Shown here piece by piece: positions 32,295 to 41,908 of a stretch of 64,000 nt of DNA. A program made the position numbers and the translations under genes. Below the pieces are notes generated by a model. That model did no database searches and had not been told where the DNA came from. It was given only the letters and a program-made list of their open reading frames with translations. Each line of letters begins with the position of its first letter. Within the stretch, counting starts at the first letter, position 1. Origin of the DNA: an uncultured Christensenella sp. (GTDB taxonomy: Bacteria > Bacillota > Clostridia > Christensenellales > Borkfalkiaceae); NCBI GenBank assembly GCA_910577555.1, contig CAJTLF010000010.1:1-64000 (forward strand), written 5' to 3'.

Positions 32295-32891
32295 ATGAAC
32301 GAAAGACAGGCGTTGAAAGCGAAAAACGAACAGGCAGTTTTCGAATATATTAAAAAATTTATTGCAGAAAACGGCTATGCTCCCTGTGTGAGAGAAGTTT
32401 GTGCCGCATGCGATATTAAATCCACTGCTACCGTTTTTAATATTATTAACAGACTTAAAGAGCGCGGTTTGCTTGATAAATCAGACGTTAAGCGTCGGGC
32501 TATTGCTCTTAAAAGTAAGTCGGTATCCGTTCCCCTACTCGGAACTGTTGCCGCCGGTCAACCTATTTTCGCAACCGAAAGCTATGACGGGTATTACTCT
32601 TTACCTGAAAATTTTTTTGTCGGTGAAGATTTATTTATGCTTACGGTGCAAGGCTCTTCAATGATTAAAATCGGTATGTTCGATGGGGATAAAGTCGTCG
32701 TACGAAAACAGACTACTGCTGAAAACGGCGAAATAGTTGTTGCTCTTATTGAAGACGGTGCTACCGTTAAAAGATTTTTCAAGCGCAACGGTAAAATAAT
32801 TCTTCATCCCGAGAATGATGAAATGGAAGATTTCATTTTTGACGAAGTTCAGATTTTGGGTAAAGTAGTCGGGCTTATAAGAAACATATAA
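32295..32891 (+). CDS. lexA: LexA repressor, SOS regulator
   Basis: This 198-residue repressor has an N-terminal winged helix (1-70) with the recognition region KSTATVFNIINRL, the A87-G88 cleavage site in VAAGQP, and the catalytic pair S122 (GSSM) and K159 (TVKRFF) in the peptidase domain. LexA is cleaved with RecA help after DNA damage. ATG 32295 has AAGGAG 8 nt upstream, and an upstream in-frame start is rejected because it falls before the promoter -10. Its own putative SOS box is upstream. Confidence 0.94.
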   Translation: MNERQALKAKNEQAVFEYIKKFIAENGYAPCVREVCAACDIKSTATVFNIINRLKERGLLDKSDVKRRAIALKSKSVSVPLLGTVAAGQPIFATESYDGYYSLPENFFVGEDLFMLTVQGSSMIKIGMFDGDKVVVRKQTTAENGEIVVALIEDGATVKRFFKRNGKIILHPENDEMEDFIFDEVQILGKVVGLIRNI

Positions 32892-32893
32892 CT

Positions 32894-32920
32894 AAAGCGG
32901 GGCAACTGCCCCGCTTTAAA
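32894..32920 (+). terminator. lexA terminator
   Basis: AAAGCGGGGCA and TGCCCCGCTTT form an 11-bp perfect stem with a 2-nt spacer, directly after the lexA stop. Confidence 0.8.
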
Positions 32921-32950
32921 AACAAAAGACGGTTGTTGAAACCGTCTTTG
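32920..32950 (-). terminator. tRNA-Thr terminator
   Basis: On the minus strand the stem AAAGACGGTT/AACCGTCTTT is followed by TTGTTTTT, immediately after the tRNA 3' end at 32952. Confidence 0.75.
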
Positions 32951-32951
32951 A

Positions 32952-33027
<76 letters not shown>

Positions 33028-33113
33028 ATTTCGTTTACTTGAATATTATATTTTAAAAAGAGTTTATTGTCAATTTATTTTAGTTATAATTTAACTAAAA
33101 AATCGGAGAAATA

Positions 33114-34013
33114 TTGCAAACTTCAGAATTTGAAAAAATAGCCGTAAAAACGTCGGTTATAACTATAATAGTAAACGCAATTTTATCTGTGTTTAAACTA
33201 CTTGCCGGTATTTTTGGCGCGTCTATGGCTTTAATATCCGATGCCGTGCATTCCGCGTCAGACGTGTTTTCCACGATAATCGTTCTTTTGGGCGTAAAAA
33301 TTTCGTCTAAACAGGCCGACAAAAAGCACCCCTTCGGTCATGAAAGGTTTGAATGTGTCGCTGCCATTATTCTTGCTGTCGTGTTATTTGCAACCGGAGT
33401 CGGAATAGGTTACAGCGGCGTTGAAAATATCGTAACTGGTGCGTATAATTCCTTTGAAAAGCCGCAAGTAATCGCTTTGGTCGCCGCCGCTGTCTCTATC
33501 GTCGTTAAAGAATTAATGTTTTGGTACACTATAGTCGCCGCAAAAAAAATTAATTCGTCCGCTCTCAAAGCCGATGCCTGGCACCACCGCTCGGACGCGC
33601 TGTCTTCCGTGGGTAGTCTTGTCGGTGTTGTCGGCGCAATGTGCGGCGTGCCTGTTCTCGATTCGGTTGCCTGTCTTGTTATTTGTGCTATGATTTTAAT
33701 TGCTGCCGTTCGTATTTTTATAGATGCCGTAAAAAAAATGACGGACGAATCCTGCGACGAAAAGACGGAAAATGAAATTCGCGAGTTCGTAAAGGCTTGC
33801 GAAGGCGTCGAGCGTGTTGACGAGCTTATGACGAGACTTTTCGGCAACAGAATTTACGTAATAATAGAAATAGCTTGTAAACGCGATTTGCCGCTGTATA
33901 AGGCGCACGAAATAGCTGAAACGGTGCATGCAGGGGTTGAAAGCAGCTTCCCTTCGGTAAAACACGTGACCGTTCACGTAAACCCTTACGAAGAAAATGA
34001 AGAAAACGGATAA
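33114..34013 (+). CDS. Cation diffusion facilitator family transporter
   Basis: This 299-residue CDF protein has about six transmembrane helices in the first 205 residues and a cytoplasmic ferredoxin-like domain after that. Metal-site motifs are SDAVHSASD in helix 2 and DAWHHRSDALSS in helix 5, as in zinc, iron or manganese exporters. The metal is not determined. The start codon is TTG (33114) with CGGAG 9 nt upstream. It converges on the gene at 34052 across a shared terminator. Confidence 0.92.
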   Translation: MQTSEFEKIAVKTSVITIIVNAILSVFKLLAGIFGASMALISDAVHSASDVFSTIIVLLGVKISSKQADKKHPFGHERFECVAAIILAVVLFATGVGIGYSGVENIVTGAYNSFEKPQVIALVAAAVSIVVKELMFWYTIVAAKKINSSALKADAWHHRSDALSSVGSLVGVVGAMCGVPVLDSVACLVICAMILIAAVRIFIDAVKKMTDESCDEKTENEIREFVKACEGVERVDELMTRLFGNRIYVIIEIACKRDLPLYKAHEIAETVHAGVESSFPSVKHVTVHVNPYEENEENG

Positions 34014-34049
34014 TAAAATACCCGAACGAAATCGTTCGGGTATTTTATT
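34013..34049. terminator. Bidirectional terminator
   Basis: A long perfect stem centred at about 34031, with AATAAAATACCCGAACGA as its left arm, ends in A/T tracts on both sides and separates convergent genes. Confidence 0.85.
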
Positions 34050-34051
34050 AA

Positions 34052-34414
34052 TTATTTTTTGCGTTTCAAATACGCTATTCTTACCGTCTTTTTTTCTTTG
34101 GGTTCAACTTCGGGCGTTGTTTCCGCTGCTACTTCTTTTGCGGGTTCTTCTTCAACAGACAACTGCTCTTCCACTTCTACGTCAAGACCTTCGGACTGTT
34201 TCATTTTAACGTAAGCCTGAGCGCAAGGATAGGGCAATTTTTTATTGCAGAAATCGCAAAAAGGCGCGTACTCTCCACATAAATCTCTTTTTAACCGCTG
34301 ACTGTTGATAATTTTATCAACGTCGATAACTTTTTGCAAGTTAATAAGATTTTCCTTATTAAGGGTATTTGGCATAGATAAAAGCAACTGTAAAGGTGCC
34401 TGACTGTTCCACAT
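34052..34414 (-). CDS. Hypothetical protein with a four-cysteine cluster
   Basis: This 120-residue protein has a central cluster (LCGEYAPFCDFC, KLPYPCAQAY) with four cysteines, likely a small zinc site. A Glu/Pro-rich acidic tract (about 78-108) follows, and the C-terminus is basic (RIAYLKRKK). The AAGGAG site supports the start. No family is recognised. It stands alone 64 nt from the upstream kinase gene. Confidence 0.7.
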   Translation of the reverse strand: MWNSQAPLQLLLSMPNTLNKENLINLQKVIDVDKIINSQRLKRDLCGEYAPFCDFCNKKLPYPCAQAYVKMKQSEGLDVEVEEQLSVEEEPAKEVAAETTPEVEPKEKKTVRIAYLKRKK

Positions 34415-34478
34415 AATAAACTTCTCCTTAGCTACTATTTAATTATACAATATATATTTGAATTTTTCAAGCGTTTAA

Positions 34479-35402
34479 TCAAATTTCTTTCACTGACAAA
34501 GTGGCTAAAATTTCTTCGTATTTAGATTTTGCGAAAGAAATGCAGTCCGGTGAAGTAACTGCCGCCGTTCCTGCCGCAACACCGCAACGCAAAATTTCAT
34601 GCAATGGCATTTCTTTTGCAAGCGCGTTTGTTGCCGCCGCAACCATTCCGTCGCCTGCTCCTAAGGTGGAATTCATAGCAACGTTTACGCTTTTACAAAA
34701 GTATCTGTCTTTTCCGTCGGTTATTAATGCTCCGCTTTTGCCGAGAGAGAGCAACACCCTTTTCGCTCCGAGATTAATCAATTGGTCACAAGCCGCCAGC
34801 GCGTCTTCTTTAGATTGTATTTTTTTGTTTATTGTGCGTTCAAGTTCTTCGAGATTAGGTTTAATAAGGTCAACGCCGTGTTTCAGTGAACAATAAAGCC
34901 GCTCGCCTTCGGTATCAACCACTTTTTTGACTCCGTTTGGAATAGCGTCAAGTACTTTACCGTAATAGTCGGGTGTCATTCCCTTTGCAAGGCTGCCTGA
35001 AATTACTACAGCATCGCATTTTTGCGACAGTTGTTTTACTAAGCTGACGAGTTCTTCTTGTTTTTGCGTGCTTATTGCCGCGCTTACGTCGTTCACTTCG
35101 GTCAACATTGACCTGTGGTCGATAAACTTATAGTTTTCCCTTACGCGGCCTTCGTTCCAGACGAACTTGTAAGGCACGCCTTCGCGGTGAAGTTCCCTTT
35201 CAAACTGTCCGCCATTACCGTCGTACATAAACCCCGTTGCAAAAGCGTCCGCTTTTAACCTTGCAATTCCTATTGCTACGTTTAAAGCTTTACCAGTAAA
35301 AAATACGCGTTTACTAATAAGCGTTTGACTTTTGCCTACGCACAGAGAATCTACTTCTATATTTACGTCTATGCACGGGCTTAAACACACCGCTAAAATC
35401 AT
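34479..35402 (-). CDS. PfkB-family sugar kinase (1-phosphofructokinase-like)
   Basis: This 307-residue kinase belongs to the FruK/LacC group of the ribokinase family, with GKALNVAIGIARL near the N-terminus (PfkB signature 1), VISGSLAKGM, and the catalytic GAGDGMVAA motif. Substrates in this group are fructose-1-phosphate or tagatose-6-phosphate, and no phosphotransferase or tagatose genes are nearby to decide. It starts next to pfkA and points in the same direction, so it may add to glycolytic sugar phosphate input. Confidence 0.87.
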   Translation of the reverse strand: MILAVCLSPCIDVNIEVDSLCVGKSQTLISKRVFFTGKALNVAIGIARLKADAFATGFMYDGNGGQFERELHREGVPYKFVWNEGRVRENYKFIDHRSMLTEVNDVSAAISTQKQEELVSLVKQLSQKCDAVVISGSLAKGMTPDYYGKVLDAIPNGVKKVVDTEGERLYCSLKHGVDLIKPNLEELERTINKKIQSKEDALAACDQLINLGAKRVLLSLGKSGALITDGKDRYFCKSVNVAMNSTLGAGDGMVAAATNALAKEMPLHEILRCGVAAGTAAVTSPDCISFAKSKYEEILATLSVKEI

Positions 35403-35433
35403 CAGTTCCCCTTTTCATTTATCATTTACAGAA

Positions 35434-35460
35434 TAAAAGCCGCTTTTTTTGCGGCTTTTA
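35434..35460. terminator. Terminator between pfkA and the PfkB-family gene
   Basis: TAAAAGCCGC (35434-35443) pairs with GCGGCTTTTA (35451-35460), with T residues in both directions. It ends pfkA on the minus strand. Confidence 0.8.
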
Positions 35461-35464
35461 ATTT

Positions 35465-36427
35465 TTACATTGAAATCATTTGCAAGGTTTCGTATAATTC
35501 GTAATTGAATTTTTTCTTCATACTTACGGCTTCGATAATATCCATATCGATAATTTCGTTTTTGTGAATACCGACAACTCTGTTTCCGACGCCGTCGTTC
35601 AAAAGCCTTACAGCTTTATTTCCGAATTGTGCCGCCAACATTCTGTCTGCCATAGTGGGCGAACCGCCGCGCTGTATATGTCCTATAGTCGTAGGGCGTA
35701 CCGAATAAGTGGTAACGGATTGAAGTTGCTTTGCAAATTCGTCTGCCGTGCAAACGCCTTCGGCAACTACTACTATATTGGAATGTTTGCCGTTCGCGCG
35801 CGAACGGTTAATTTTCATAACTATATCGTCCAAATCGAATACGACTTCAGGAACGACGATAATTTCCGCACCGCTCGCTATTCCCGCAAACAAAGCTATG
35901 TCGCCGCACCGTCTGCCCATTACTTCCACGACGGAAATTCTTTCGTGCGAAGTCATAGTGTCGCGCAGTTTGTTTATTACGTCGATACAAGTATTAACGG
36001 CAGTATCGAAACCGAGCGTATAATCCGTATATTCAAGGTCGTTATCAATCGTTCCGGGAATGCCTATCGTAGGAATGCCGTACTCTTCGGAAAGGCATTT
36101 CGCGCCCCTGAAAGAACCGTCTCCGCCTATTACGACGAGTCCGTCTATTCCACGCGCTTCAAGCGTTTTAACTGCTTTTTTCTGCCCTTCTTTGGTAAGC
36201 ATTTCAAGGCAACGCGCAGTTCTTAACTTCGTACCGCCTCTTTGAACGATATCCGAAACGGAACGCATTTCCATTGCAACCATATCGTCATCGATAAGTC
36301 CCTGATAGCCGCGTTCAATTCCGTATACTTCCATTCCGAAGTAAATTGCAGTGCGCACGACGGCGCGAATGCAGGCGTTCATTCCGGGAGCATCGCCACC
36401 ACTGGTAAGCAAGCCGATTCTTTTCAT
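35465..36427 (-). CDS. pfkA: ATP-dependent 6-phosphofructokinase
   Basis: This 320-residue enzyme has the length and motifs of bacterial PfkA: GGDAPGMNACIRA near the N-terminus, GGDGSFRGA, the catalytic GTIDNDL, and EVMGRRCGDIAL. The ATP-type GGDGS glycine suggests ATP rather than pyrophosphate use. It phosphorylates fructose-6-phosphate in glycolysis. GGAGG precedes the ATG. It lies downstream of dnaE, an order common in Firmicutes. Confidence 0.95.
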   Translation of the reverse strand: MKRIGLLTSGGDAPGMNACIRAVVRTAIYFGMEVYGIERGYQGLIDDDMVAMEMRSVSDIVQRGGTKLRTARCLEMLTKEGQKKAVKTLEARGIDGLVVIGGDGSFRGAKCLSEEYGIPTIGIPGTIDNDLEYTDYTLGFDTAVNTCIDVINKLRDTMTSHERISVVEVMGRRCGDIALFAGIASGAEIIVVPEVVFDLDDIVMKINRSRANGKHSNIVVVAEGVCTADEFAKQLQSVTTYSVRPTTIGHIQRGGSPTMADRMLAAQFGNKAVRLLNDGVGNRVVGIHKNEIIDMDIIEAVSMKKKFNYELYETLQMISM

Positions 36428-36516
36428 TATTTCTTCCTCCGAAAAGCTGATATGCGCGCGCTTTTAATTCATTCGCTCCCCAACCGAACGCACGCAAAAC
36501 TCATCATTCACTAATC

Positions 36517-36545
36517 ATTATAGCAGACAAAAATATAAAAAACAA
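36517..36545 (-). promoter_or_regulatory. Promoter of pfkA
   Basis: On the minus strand, TTGTTT (36540-36545), 17 nt and TATAAT (36517-36522) lie in the dnaE-pfkA gap, giving pfkA its own transcription start. Confidence 0.6.
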
Positions 36546-36566
36546 GAGTTTTTTTAAAAAATATCG

Positions 36567-39500
36567 TTAATCTATATATTTAATATTTTTTTGTTCTAAA
36601 AACGTATAAAGTTCGGCGAGCAACCCCTTGCAATAGTTCACTCCGTAAGGTAATTTGTAGCGTTTATCTCCGCGTACGAGTTTACATTCTGTCGTTCCTT
36701 CGTAGTTGGAAAGCGTGACTAAAAGGTCGTTGAAATCTTCGTCGCTCAATTGGCTCGTGTTTATCCAAAGAACTTCGGTTTTATCGGTTGGAATTTCGAC
36801 TGCGACATTCTCTTGCGGAACCTGTTTTTCCGCTTCTGTTTTGATTTCTCTGATATCGTCTACGATACAGCTGAATCCTTTTTCGGAGTCGATTTCAAGT
36901 TTACCCGAAAGTTTAATAATTTTATCGTTCCCGATGAACGCCTTAACTTTTTCGTAAATTGCGGGAAAACATACGCATTCCAGACTGCCATAAACGTCTT
37001 CAATGCTTAAAAACGCCATCGAAGCTCCCGTGCGCTTGGTAGTCGTTCGTCTGTAAGAGCCGACTATGCCCGCCATAGTTATGCGCATTCCGTCGGTAAT
37101 GCGGCTGTAAGTTTTGGTTCCGTCTTCGTCTTCAACGTAATCGTCCATAAACGAGCAGTCAAAGTTGCATCCTTCTATAGTATGCATATACTTTTCAAAC
37201 GGGTGTCCGCTTACGTACACGCCCAATACTTCCTTTTCTTTGGAAAGTTTTTCGTTCAATTCATATTCGGGTAAATCGGGATAATTGACGACCAAAGTCT
37301 CGTCTTCTATTATATCGCCGAAAAGGCTCATCTGCGCACTGTTTTTCTGTTTGCTTATCGCCTTTGCTCGGGTGCAAAGTTCTTCGTAAACCTGTTCGAG
37401 TTGAGCGCGGTTTACGCCCATTTCGTCAAACGCTCCAGCAAATATCAAACCTTCTACAACGCGTGAATTCAAGCTGTCGATACAGCGCGAAACAAAGTCG
37501 GGAAAATCTTTAAAAAGTCCGTTTTGCTCCCTTTCTTTTATTATTTCATCGATAATCGCCTGTCCCGCACCCTTTAAAGCGGAGAGCCCGAAACGCACGC
37601 CGTCGTTTTCAACTCTGAACAGAGAGCGACTCTTGTTTATATCGGGCGGCAATACTTTCATGCCCTTATCTTTAAGGTATAAAACGTATTTGGTTATTTC
37701 TTCGATTTTGTTAAGTCTGTTGTTTAAAAGTGCGCAGATAAATTCTTTGCAGTAATATTTTTTAAGGTATGCCGTCTGATATGCAAGCGTAGCATATGCC
37801 GCCGCGTGTGATTTGTTAAAAGCATAGGATGCGAAGCCTTCCATATCGCCGAAAATTTTATTCGCGGTTTCGGCTGCAATGCCGTTATAGACGCACCCTA
37901 CTATTTTACTGCCGTTAATATCGCTTACTCCGCCGTTAATAAACTTTTCTTTCTGCGCCATAAGCGTTTTTTTATCTTTTTTACCCATTGCGCGGCGTAC
38001 TAAGTCCGCTTCGCCCAGAGAGAATCCGCCTAAATCCTGAAATATCTGCATAACCTGTTCCTGATAAACGGGTATGCCGTAAGTGACTTTAAGTATTTTC
38101 TCTTCCTGCGGGCAGTCGTATACTATTTTTTCGGTGCCGTGTTTTCTGTTGCAGAACGAATCAATGAATTTCATCGGTCCGGGTCTGTATAGTGAAACTC
38201 CCGCTATCAAATCTTCCAAAGTATCGGGTCGAAGGGTTTTCATGAATCGTTTCATGCCGCCCGCTTCGAGCTGGAACACCCCGTCAGTATCGCCTTCGGC
38301 TATCAGCGAATACGCTCCCGCATCTTCATATCCGATTTGGGTAAAGTCGATTTCTCGTCCGTAGTTTTCCTTGATGTAGTCGACGCACTTCTTTATATCT
38401 GTAAGCGTAACGAGCGCAAGGAAGTCCATTTTGAGCATTCCGAGAGCTTCGATTTCTTTCGCTACGAACTGGGTGGTTATATCTTCGCCGTTTCGGGAAA
38501 GCGGTACGTTGTCAGCTATGCGCTTTTGGCAGATTACTACGCCCGCGGCGTGCATGCCCGTCTGTCTGGGCATACCTTCGATGTTCAATGCCATGTCTAT
38601 TACGCGCCTTAGCGTAGTATCGCTGTCGTAAATATCGCAAAATTCCGAATTCCTTACGGCTTTCAGTTCGTGGTATTTGCTCTCAAGGTCTGCCTTTTTA
38701 TCGGGGTCGGTTTCGCTTTCGTATTTGGTTTTAGCGCCTTCTATTCTTCTGCCCAAAAGGTCGCTGATGGAAGTTTTACCGTCCATTATTTTGGTGAGCT
38801 TATCTGTTTCCGAATAGGGAACGCGCATAACTCTTCCGACGTCTTTTATTGAGTTTTTTGCCGCCATAGTACCGAAAGTTACTATCTGGCATACGTTTTC
38901 AACGCCGTATTTCCGGCGTACGTATTCGATAGTTTCTTCACGTCTGTCAGTGCAGAAGTCAATATCGAAGTCGGGCATGGAAACTCGGTCGGGATTTAAA
39001 AATCTTTCAAACAGTAAGTCGTATTGTAATGGTTCTACGTCGGTTATGCCTATCGAGTAAGCAACTATAGAGCTTACGCCCGACCCACGCCCCGGTCCTA
39101 CGGGTATTCCGTGCTCTTTGGACCAGTTAATAAAGTCCCACACTACGAGATAATAATCCGCGTAACCCATACCGCAAATTATGCCCAGCTCGTATTCGGC
39201 GCGGTCAAGTTCTCTTTCGGAAAGTTTATCTCCGTATCTCTTCTTTAATCCTTCCGCGGTGAGTTTTCGTAAATATTCCTCCGCGGTAGACCCGTCCTCC
39301 GGAGTATATTCAGGAATAAGCGTCGTATCCTTTATCGGATAACCTTTCTTATCGAGATTAAACGCGGGCTCGGTTACTTTATTTGCAATTACCCGAGTGT
39401 TCGATATTGCCTGCGGGAAGTTCTGGAACAGCGCAAGCATCTGGTCGCCCGTTTTAAAATAAAATTCTTCAGTAGAAAATTTCATGCGCTTGGGGTCGTC

Positions 39501-40175
39501 AAGCTGTTTTTTCATCTGAATACACATCAGAACGTCCTGCATTTCCGCGTCGGCTTTTTCTATATAATGCACGTCGTTCGTGGCAACGAGCTCGGCACCT
39601 ATTTCGTTTGCTAACTTAATGAGATGTGGCAGAACGGACTTTTCTTCGGGAATACCGTGGTCTTGAATTTCTATATAAAAATCTTCGCCGAAAATCGATT
39701 GCAGCTCTAACGCAAGTTTTTTTGCACCGTCGTAATCTCCGTTTAAAAGTCTGCGCGGTATGCCGCCTGCAAGGCACGCCGAAAGACATATTACTCCGTC
39801 AGAATGTTCTTTAAGTGCTTTATAATCGATTTTCGGTTTATAATAAAATCCGTCCACGAACGCCATTGAATCTAACTGGACAAGATTTTTATACCCCGCT
39901 TTATTTTTTGCAAGCAAAATTAAGTGTTCGGCGGTGTTTGACGATTTGTCGTTCATATCCTGCGTCATATAGAATTCACAGCCGATTATGTATTTTATAC
40001 CTGCCTGAAAAGCCTTTTCCGCAAGCTGCAAAGTGCCGTACATATTTCCGTGGTCGGTAATACATACGGTGTCGATACCGTTCTTTTTGCAATGGTCGAT
40101 TAAATTATCTATCTTGCAAGCCCCGTCAAGCAACGAATATTCTGTATGAAGATGTAAATGAACGAAATCTGTCAT
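36567..40175 (-). CDS. dnaE: DNA polymerase III subunit alpha
   Basis: This 1202-residue replicative polymerase subunit starts with a PHP domain (VHLHLHTEYSLLDGA). It carries the palm signature with PDFDIDFCTDRREE, whose aspartates are catalytic, and a C-terminal HhH/OB-fold region (GMRITMAGIVGSYRRTTTK). The start at 40175 is preferred over 40208 because AAGGA lies upstream. It is the DnaE type, which in Firmicutes acts alongside PolC. It lies downstream of whiA with an 11-nt gap. Confidence 0.96.
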   Translation of the reverse strand: MTDFVHLHLHTEYSLLDGACKIDNLIDHCKKNGIDTVCITDHGNMYGTLQLAEKAFQAGIKYIIGCEFYMTQDMNDKSSNTAEHLILLAKNKAGYKNLVQLDSMAFVDGFYYKPKIDYKALKEHSDGVICLSACLAGGIPRRLLNGDYDGAKKLALELQSIFGEDFYIEIQDHGIPEEKSVLPHLIKLANEIGAELVATNDVHYIEKADAEMQDVLMCIQMKKQLDDPKRMKFSTEEFYFKTGDQMLALFQNFPQAISNTRVIANKVTEPAFNLDKKGYPIKDTTLIPEYTPEDGSTAEEYLRKLTAEGLKKRYGDKLSERELDRAEYELGIICGMGYADYYLVVWDFINWSKEHGIPVGPGRGSGVSSIVAYSIGITDVEPLQYDLLFERFLNPDRVSMPDFDIDFCTDRREETIEYVRRKYGVENVCQIVTFGTMAAKNSIKDVGRVMRVPYSETDKLTKIMDGKTSISDLLGRRIEGAKTKYESETDPDKKADLESKYHELKAVRNSEFCDIYDSDTTLRRVIDMALNIEGMPRQTGMHAAGVVICQKRIADNVPLSRNGEDITTQFVAKEIEALGMLKMDFLALVTLTDIKKCVDYIKENYGREIDFTQIGYEDAGAYSLIAEGDTDGVFQLEAGGMKRFMKTLRPDTLEDLIAGVSLYRPGPMKFIDSFCNRKHGTEKIVYDCPQEEKILKVTYGIPVYQEQVMQIFQDLGGFSLGEADLVRRAMGKKDKKTLMAQKEKFINGGVSDINGSKIVGCVYNGIAAETANKIFGDMEGFASYAFNKSHAAAYATLAYQTAYLKKYYCKEFICALLNNRLNKIEEITKYVLYLKDKGMKVLPPDINKSRSLFRVENDGVRFGLSALKGAGQAIIDEIIKEREQNGLFKDFPDFVSRCIDSLNSRVVEGLIFAGAFDEMGVNRAQLEQVYEELCTRAKAISKQKNSAQMSLFGDIIEDETLVVNYPDLPEYELNEKLSKEKEVLGVYVSGHPFEKYMHTIEGCNFDCSFMDDYVEDEDGTKTYSRITDGMRITMAGIVGSYRRTTTKRTGASMAFLSIEDVYGSLECVCFPAIYEKVKAFIGNDKIIKLSGKLEIDSEKGFSCIVDDIREIKTEAEKQVPQENVAVEIPTDKTEVLWINTSQLSDEDFNDLLVTLSNYEGTTECKLVRGDKRYKLPYGVNYCKGLLAELYTFLEQKNIKYID

Positions 40176-40185
40176 GGGTTTTTCC

Positions 40186-41130
40186 TTAGTCAACGAGCGA
40201 CTGCGCAAGCTCGATTATTTTTCTTATTCTGTGGTTTAAACAACTTTTGGATACGTTTAATCTTTCCGCAAGCTCTTGCATAGACGCGTTTTTGTCCGCG
40301 AGCCTGCACTCGGCAACTTCAAAAAGATGTTTGTCAAGGCTCTGTAAACCTATTGTCTGAGAAATTATTTCAATGGCGCGTACTTGATTTACCGATGCCG
40401 TAACAGTTTTATCTATATTTGAAACCGAGCAATTGTTTACGCGGTTCGCGTTATTTTTCTTGTCTTTAATCTCCATTACCTTGTTGAGTTTTTCAAGGCA
40501 CTTTTCGCAATCCATTACGGAAAGAAAATCTGAAATAACAGCTTTACTCTTTACGTAAACGACTGCCTTGTCTTTACGGGCAACGAGCTTTGCAAGTACT
40601 TCGAATTCGCAAAGCAGGTCGCAAAAATCGCTTGCGGTCAATTTATTCGAAAAGACCACTTCCAGATGATATCCCGTTCTGCTGAAAATCTCTTCGTCCG
40701 GTAAAGTGCAACTTCCTCCGCCGAGAAACGCGCCTTTAATATAATCGGTTTTTGAGTTTTCAGACGAAAAAACGCTGTCGTCAATGGAAAAAATTAAAAA
40801 ATTTCCGTCGCCGTCTTCTCCGACGACACCTATTTTTTTCAAAAATGCTTCCGTATTTTTGTCGCAACATTCAAACGCCAGTTTATCCCTGCCGCTCATT
40901 AAATCGTATTTTGCATTTGAAACGGTGAGCGTAATTCCATAATCTTCTTCAAGCGTTTCGGTTAAAAATTCCGCCGTACGCTCGTTTTCTGTAACGATTT
41001 CAAATCCAAACAAGCCGTTCTTGCAAATTATACTGCCGCTCGTGCGGATAAACGCGGATAAAAAAGCGTTTTTATCGCTTATGTCGGTTGAAATTATTTC
41101 GTTTTTAATCTCTTCGGTAAAGTTAAGCAT
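40186..41130 (-). CDS. whiA: WhiA, probable cell-division/sporulation regulator
   Basis: This 314-residue protein has two degenerate LAGLIDADG homing-endonuclease-like repeats in the N-terminal part (including IKGAFLGGGSCTLPD) and a C-terminal HTH (NASMQELAERLNVSKSCLNHRIRK). WhiA binds DNA and links cell division to growth in Gram-positives. The start at 41130 avoids 37 extra residues that read through the upstream gene end. It sits 1 nt after the PHP gene. Confidence 0.93.
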   Translation of the reverse strand: MLNFTEEIKNEIISTDISDKNAFLSAFIRTSGSIICKNGLFGFEIVTENERTAEFLTETLEEDYGITLTVSNAKYDLMSGRDKLAFECCDKNTEAFLKKIGVVGEDGDGNFLIFSIDDSVFSSENSKTDYIKGAFLGGGSCTLPDEEIFSRTGYHLEVVFSNKLTASDFCDLLCEFEVLAKLVARKDKAVVYVKSKAVISDFLSVMDCEKCLEKLNKVMEIKDKKNNANRVNNCSVSNIDKTVTASVNQVRAIEIISQTIGLQSLDKHLFEVAECRLADKNASMQELAERLNVSKSCLNHRIRKIIELAQSLVD

Positions 41131-41131
41131 T

Positions 41132-41908
41132 TTATAAATTCTTTTCTTTGTATTCCTTGAATCTGAAATTGGGCAATCTGCCGTCGATATTGTCGATTCT
41201 GTCGAGCGGTACGCTTGCATCGCGCAAAATCTCTTCCGCAATCTTCGTGTCGCCTACTCTGTCGGCGGAATGCGCGTCCGAATTTATTACGAACCGCACT
41301 CCCGTTTGCGCCATAGCGTTAAGCTCTTCTGCGGAAACGTGCCGCTTTTTCGTATTTATCTCAATGTACGTGCCGTAATCGGCGCAACATTTAGCCACTT
41401 CGGTAAGGTTGCAGTAGCATTTATAATTAATGTGCGTTATTACGTCGATAGGATTGTTTTTTACGGCGTTTATATATGCGGCGGTCGTAGTTTTAATAAT
41501 CTTGTTCGAAGGGGTTTTTCCCAGCTTGTATGCAAGATAATTTTTCAGCATAACGTCGCGCATGTCCGAAAACGACTTAAATCTCAAAACTTCGTGTATA
41601 CCGCAAAGATATAAATCAAAATTTTTAAGGTCGCTCGTTTTCAAATCGGTTTCGCCGCTTACCGAAATAAGGTTGCTTTCCATGCCAAGTAAAACTTTAA
41701 CACCGGTTAAACGCTCGGCTTCGTCAATTTCCGCTCTTAAATCGGGTAAATTTTTGCGTTTTAAACCGAAAAGCAGATGGTTAAAGCCGTGGTCGGTTAT
41801 TCCTATTTCTTTTAAATTTTTTGCTTTTGCCGCCTTTGCGTTCTCTAAAACGGTATTCTTTCCGTGAGAATACGGCGTATGGGTATGATAATCAGACGTC
41901 AGTTTCAT
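41132..41908 (-). CDS. PHP-domain phosphatase/phosphoesterase
   Basis: This 258-residue protein has the PHP metal-binding motifs DYHTHTPYSHG near the N-terminus, GITDHG, ITHINYK and INSDAHSADRVG. These fit a histidinol-phosphatase or YcdX-type phosphoesterase. It lies between murB and whiA, where Firmicutes usually encode RapZ and YvcK. It overlaps murB by 17 nt and is co-translated with its neighbours. Confidence 0.88.
   Translation of the reverse strand: MKLTSDYHTHTPYSHGKNTVLENAKAAKAKNLKEIGITDHGFNHLLFGLKRKNLPDLRAEIDEAERLTGVKVLLGMESNLISVSGETDLKTSDLKNFDLYLCGIHEVLRFKSFSDMRDVMLKNYLAYKLGKTPSNKIIKTTTAAYINAVKNNPIDVITHINYKCYCNLTEVAKCCADYGTYIEINTKKRHVSAEELNAMAQTGVRFVINSDAHSADRVGDTKIAEEILRDASVPLDRIDNIDGRLPNFRFKEYKEKNL

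Noticed and set aside
35564..36226. A 220-codon plus-strand frame inside pfkA
   Set aside because: It lies wholly opposite a strong pfkA gene, has no ribosome site and looks like a codon-bias shadow.
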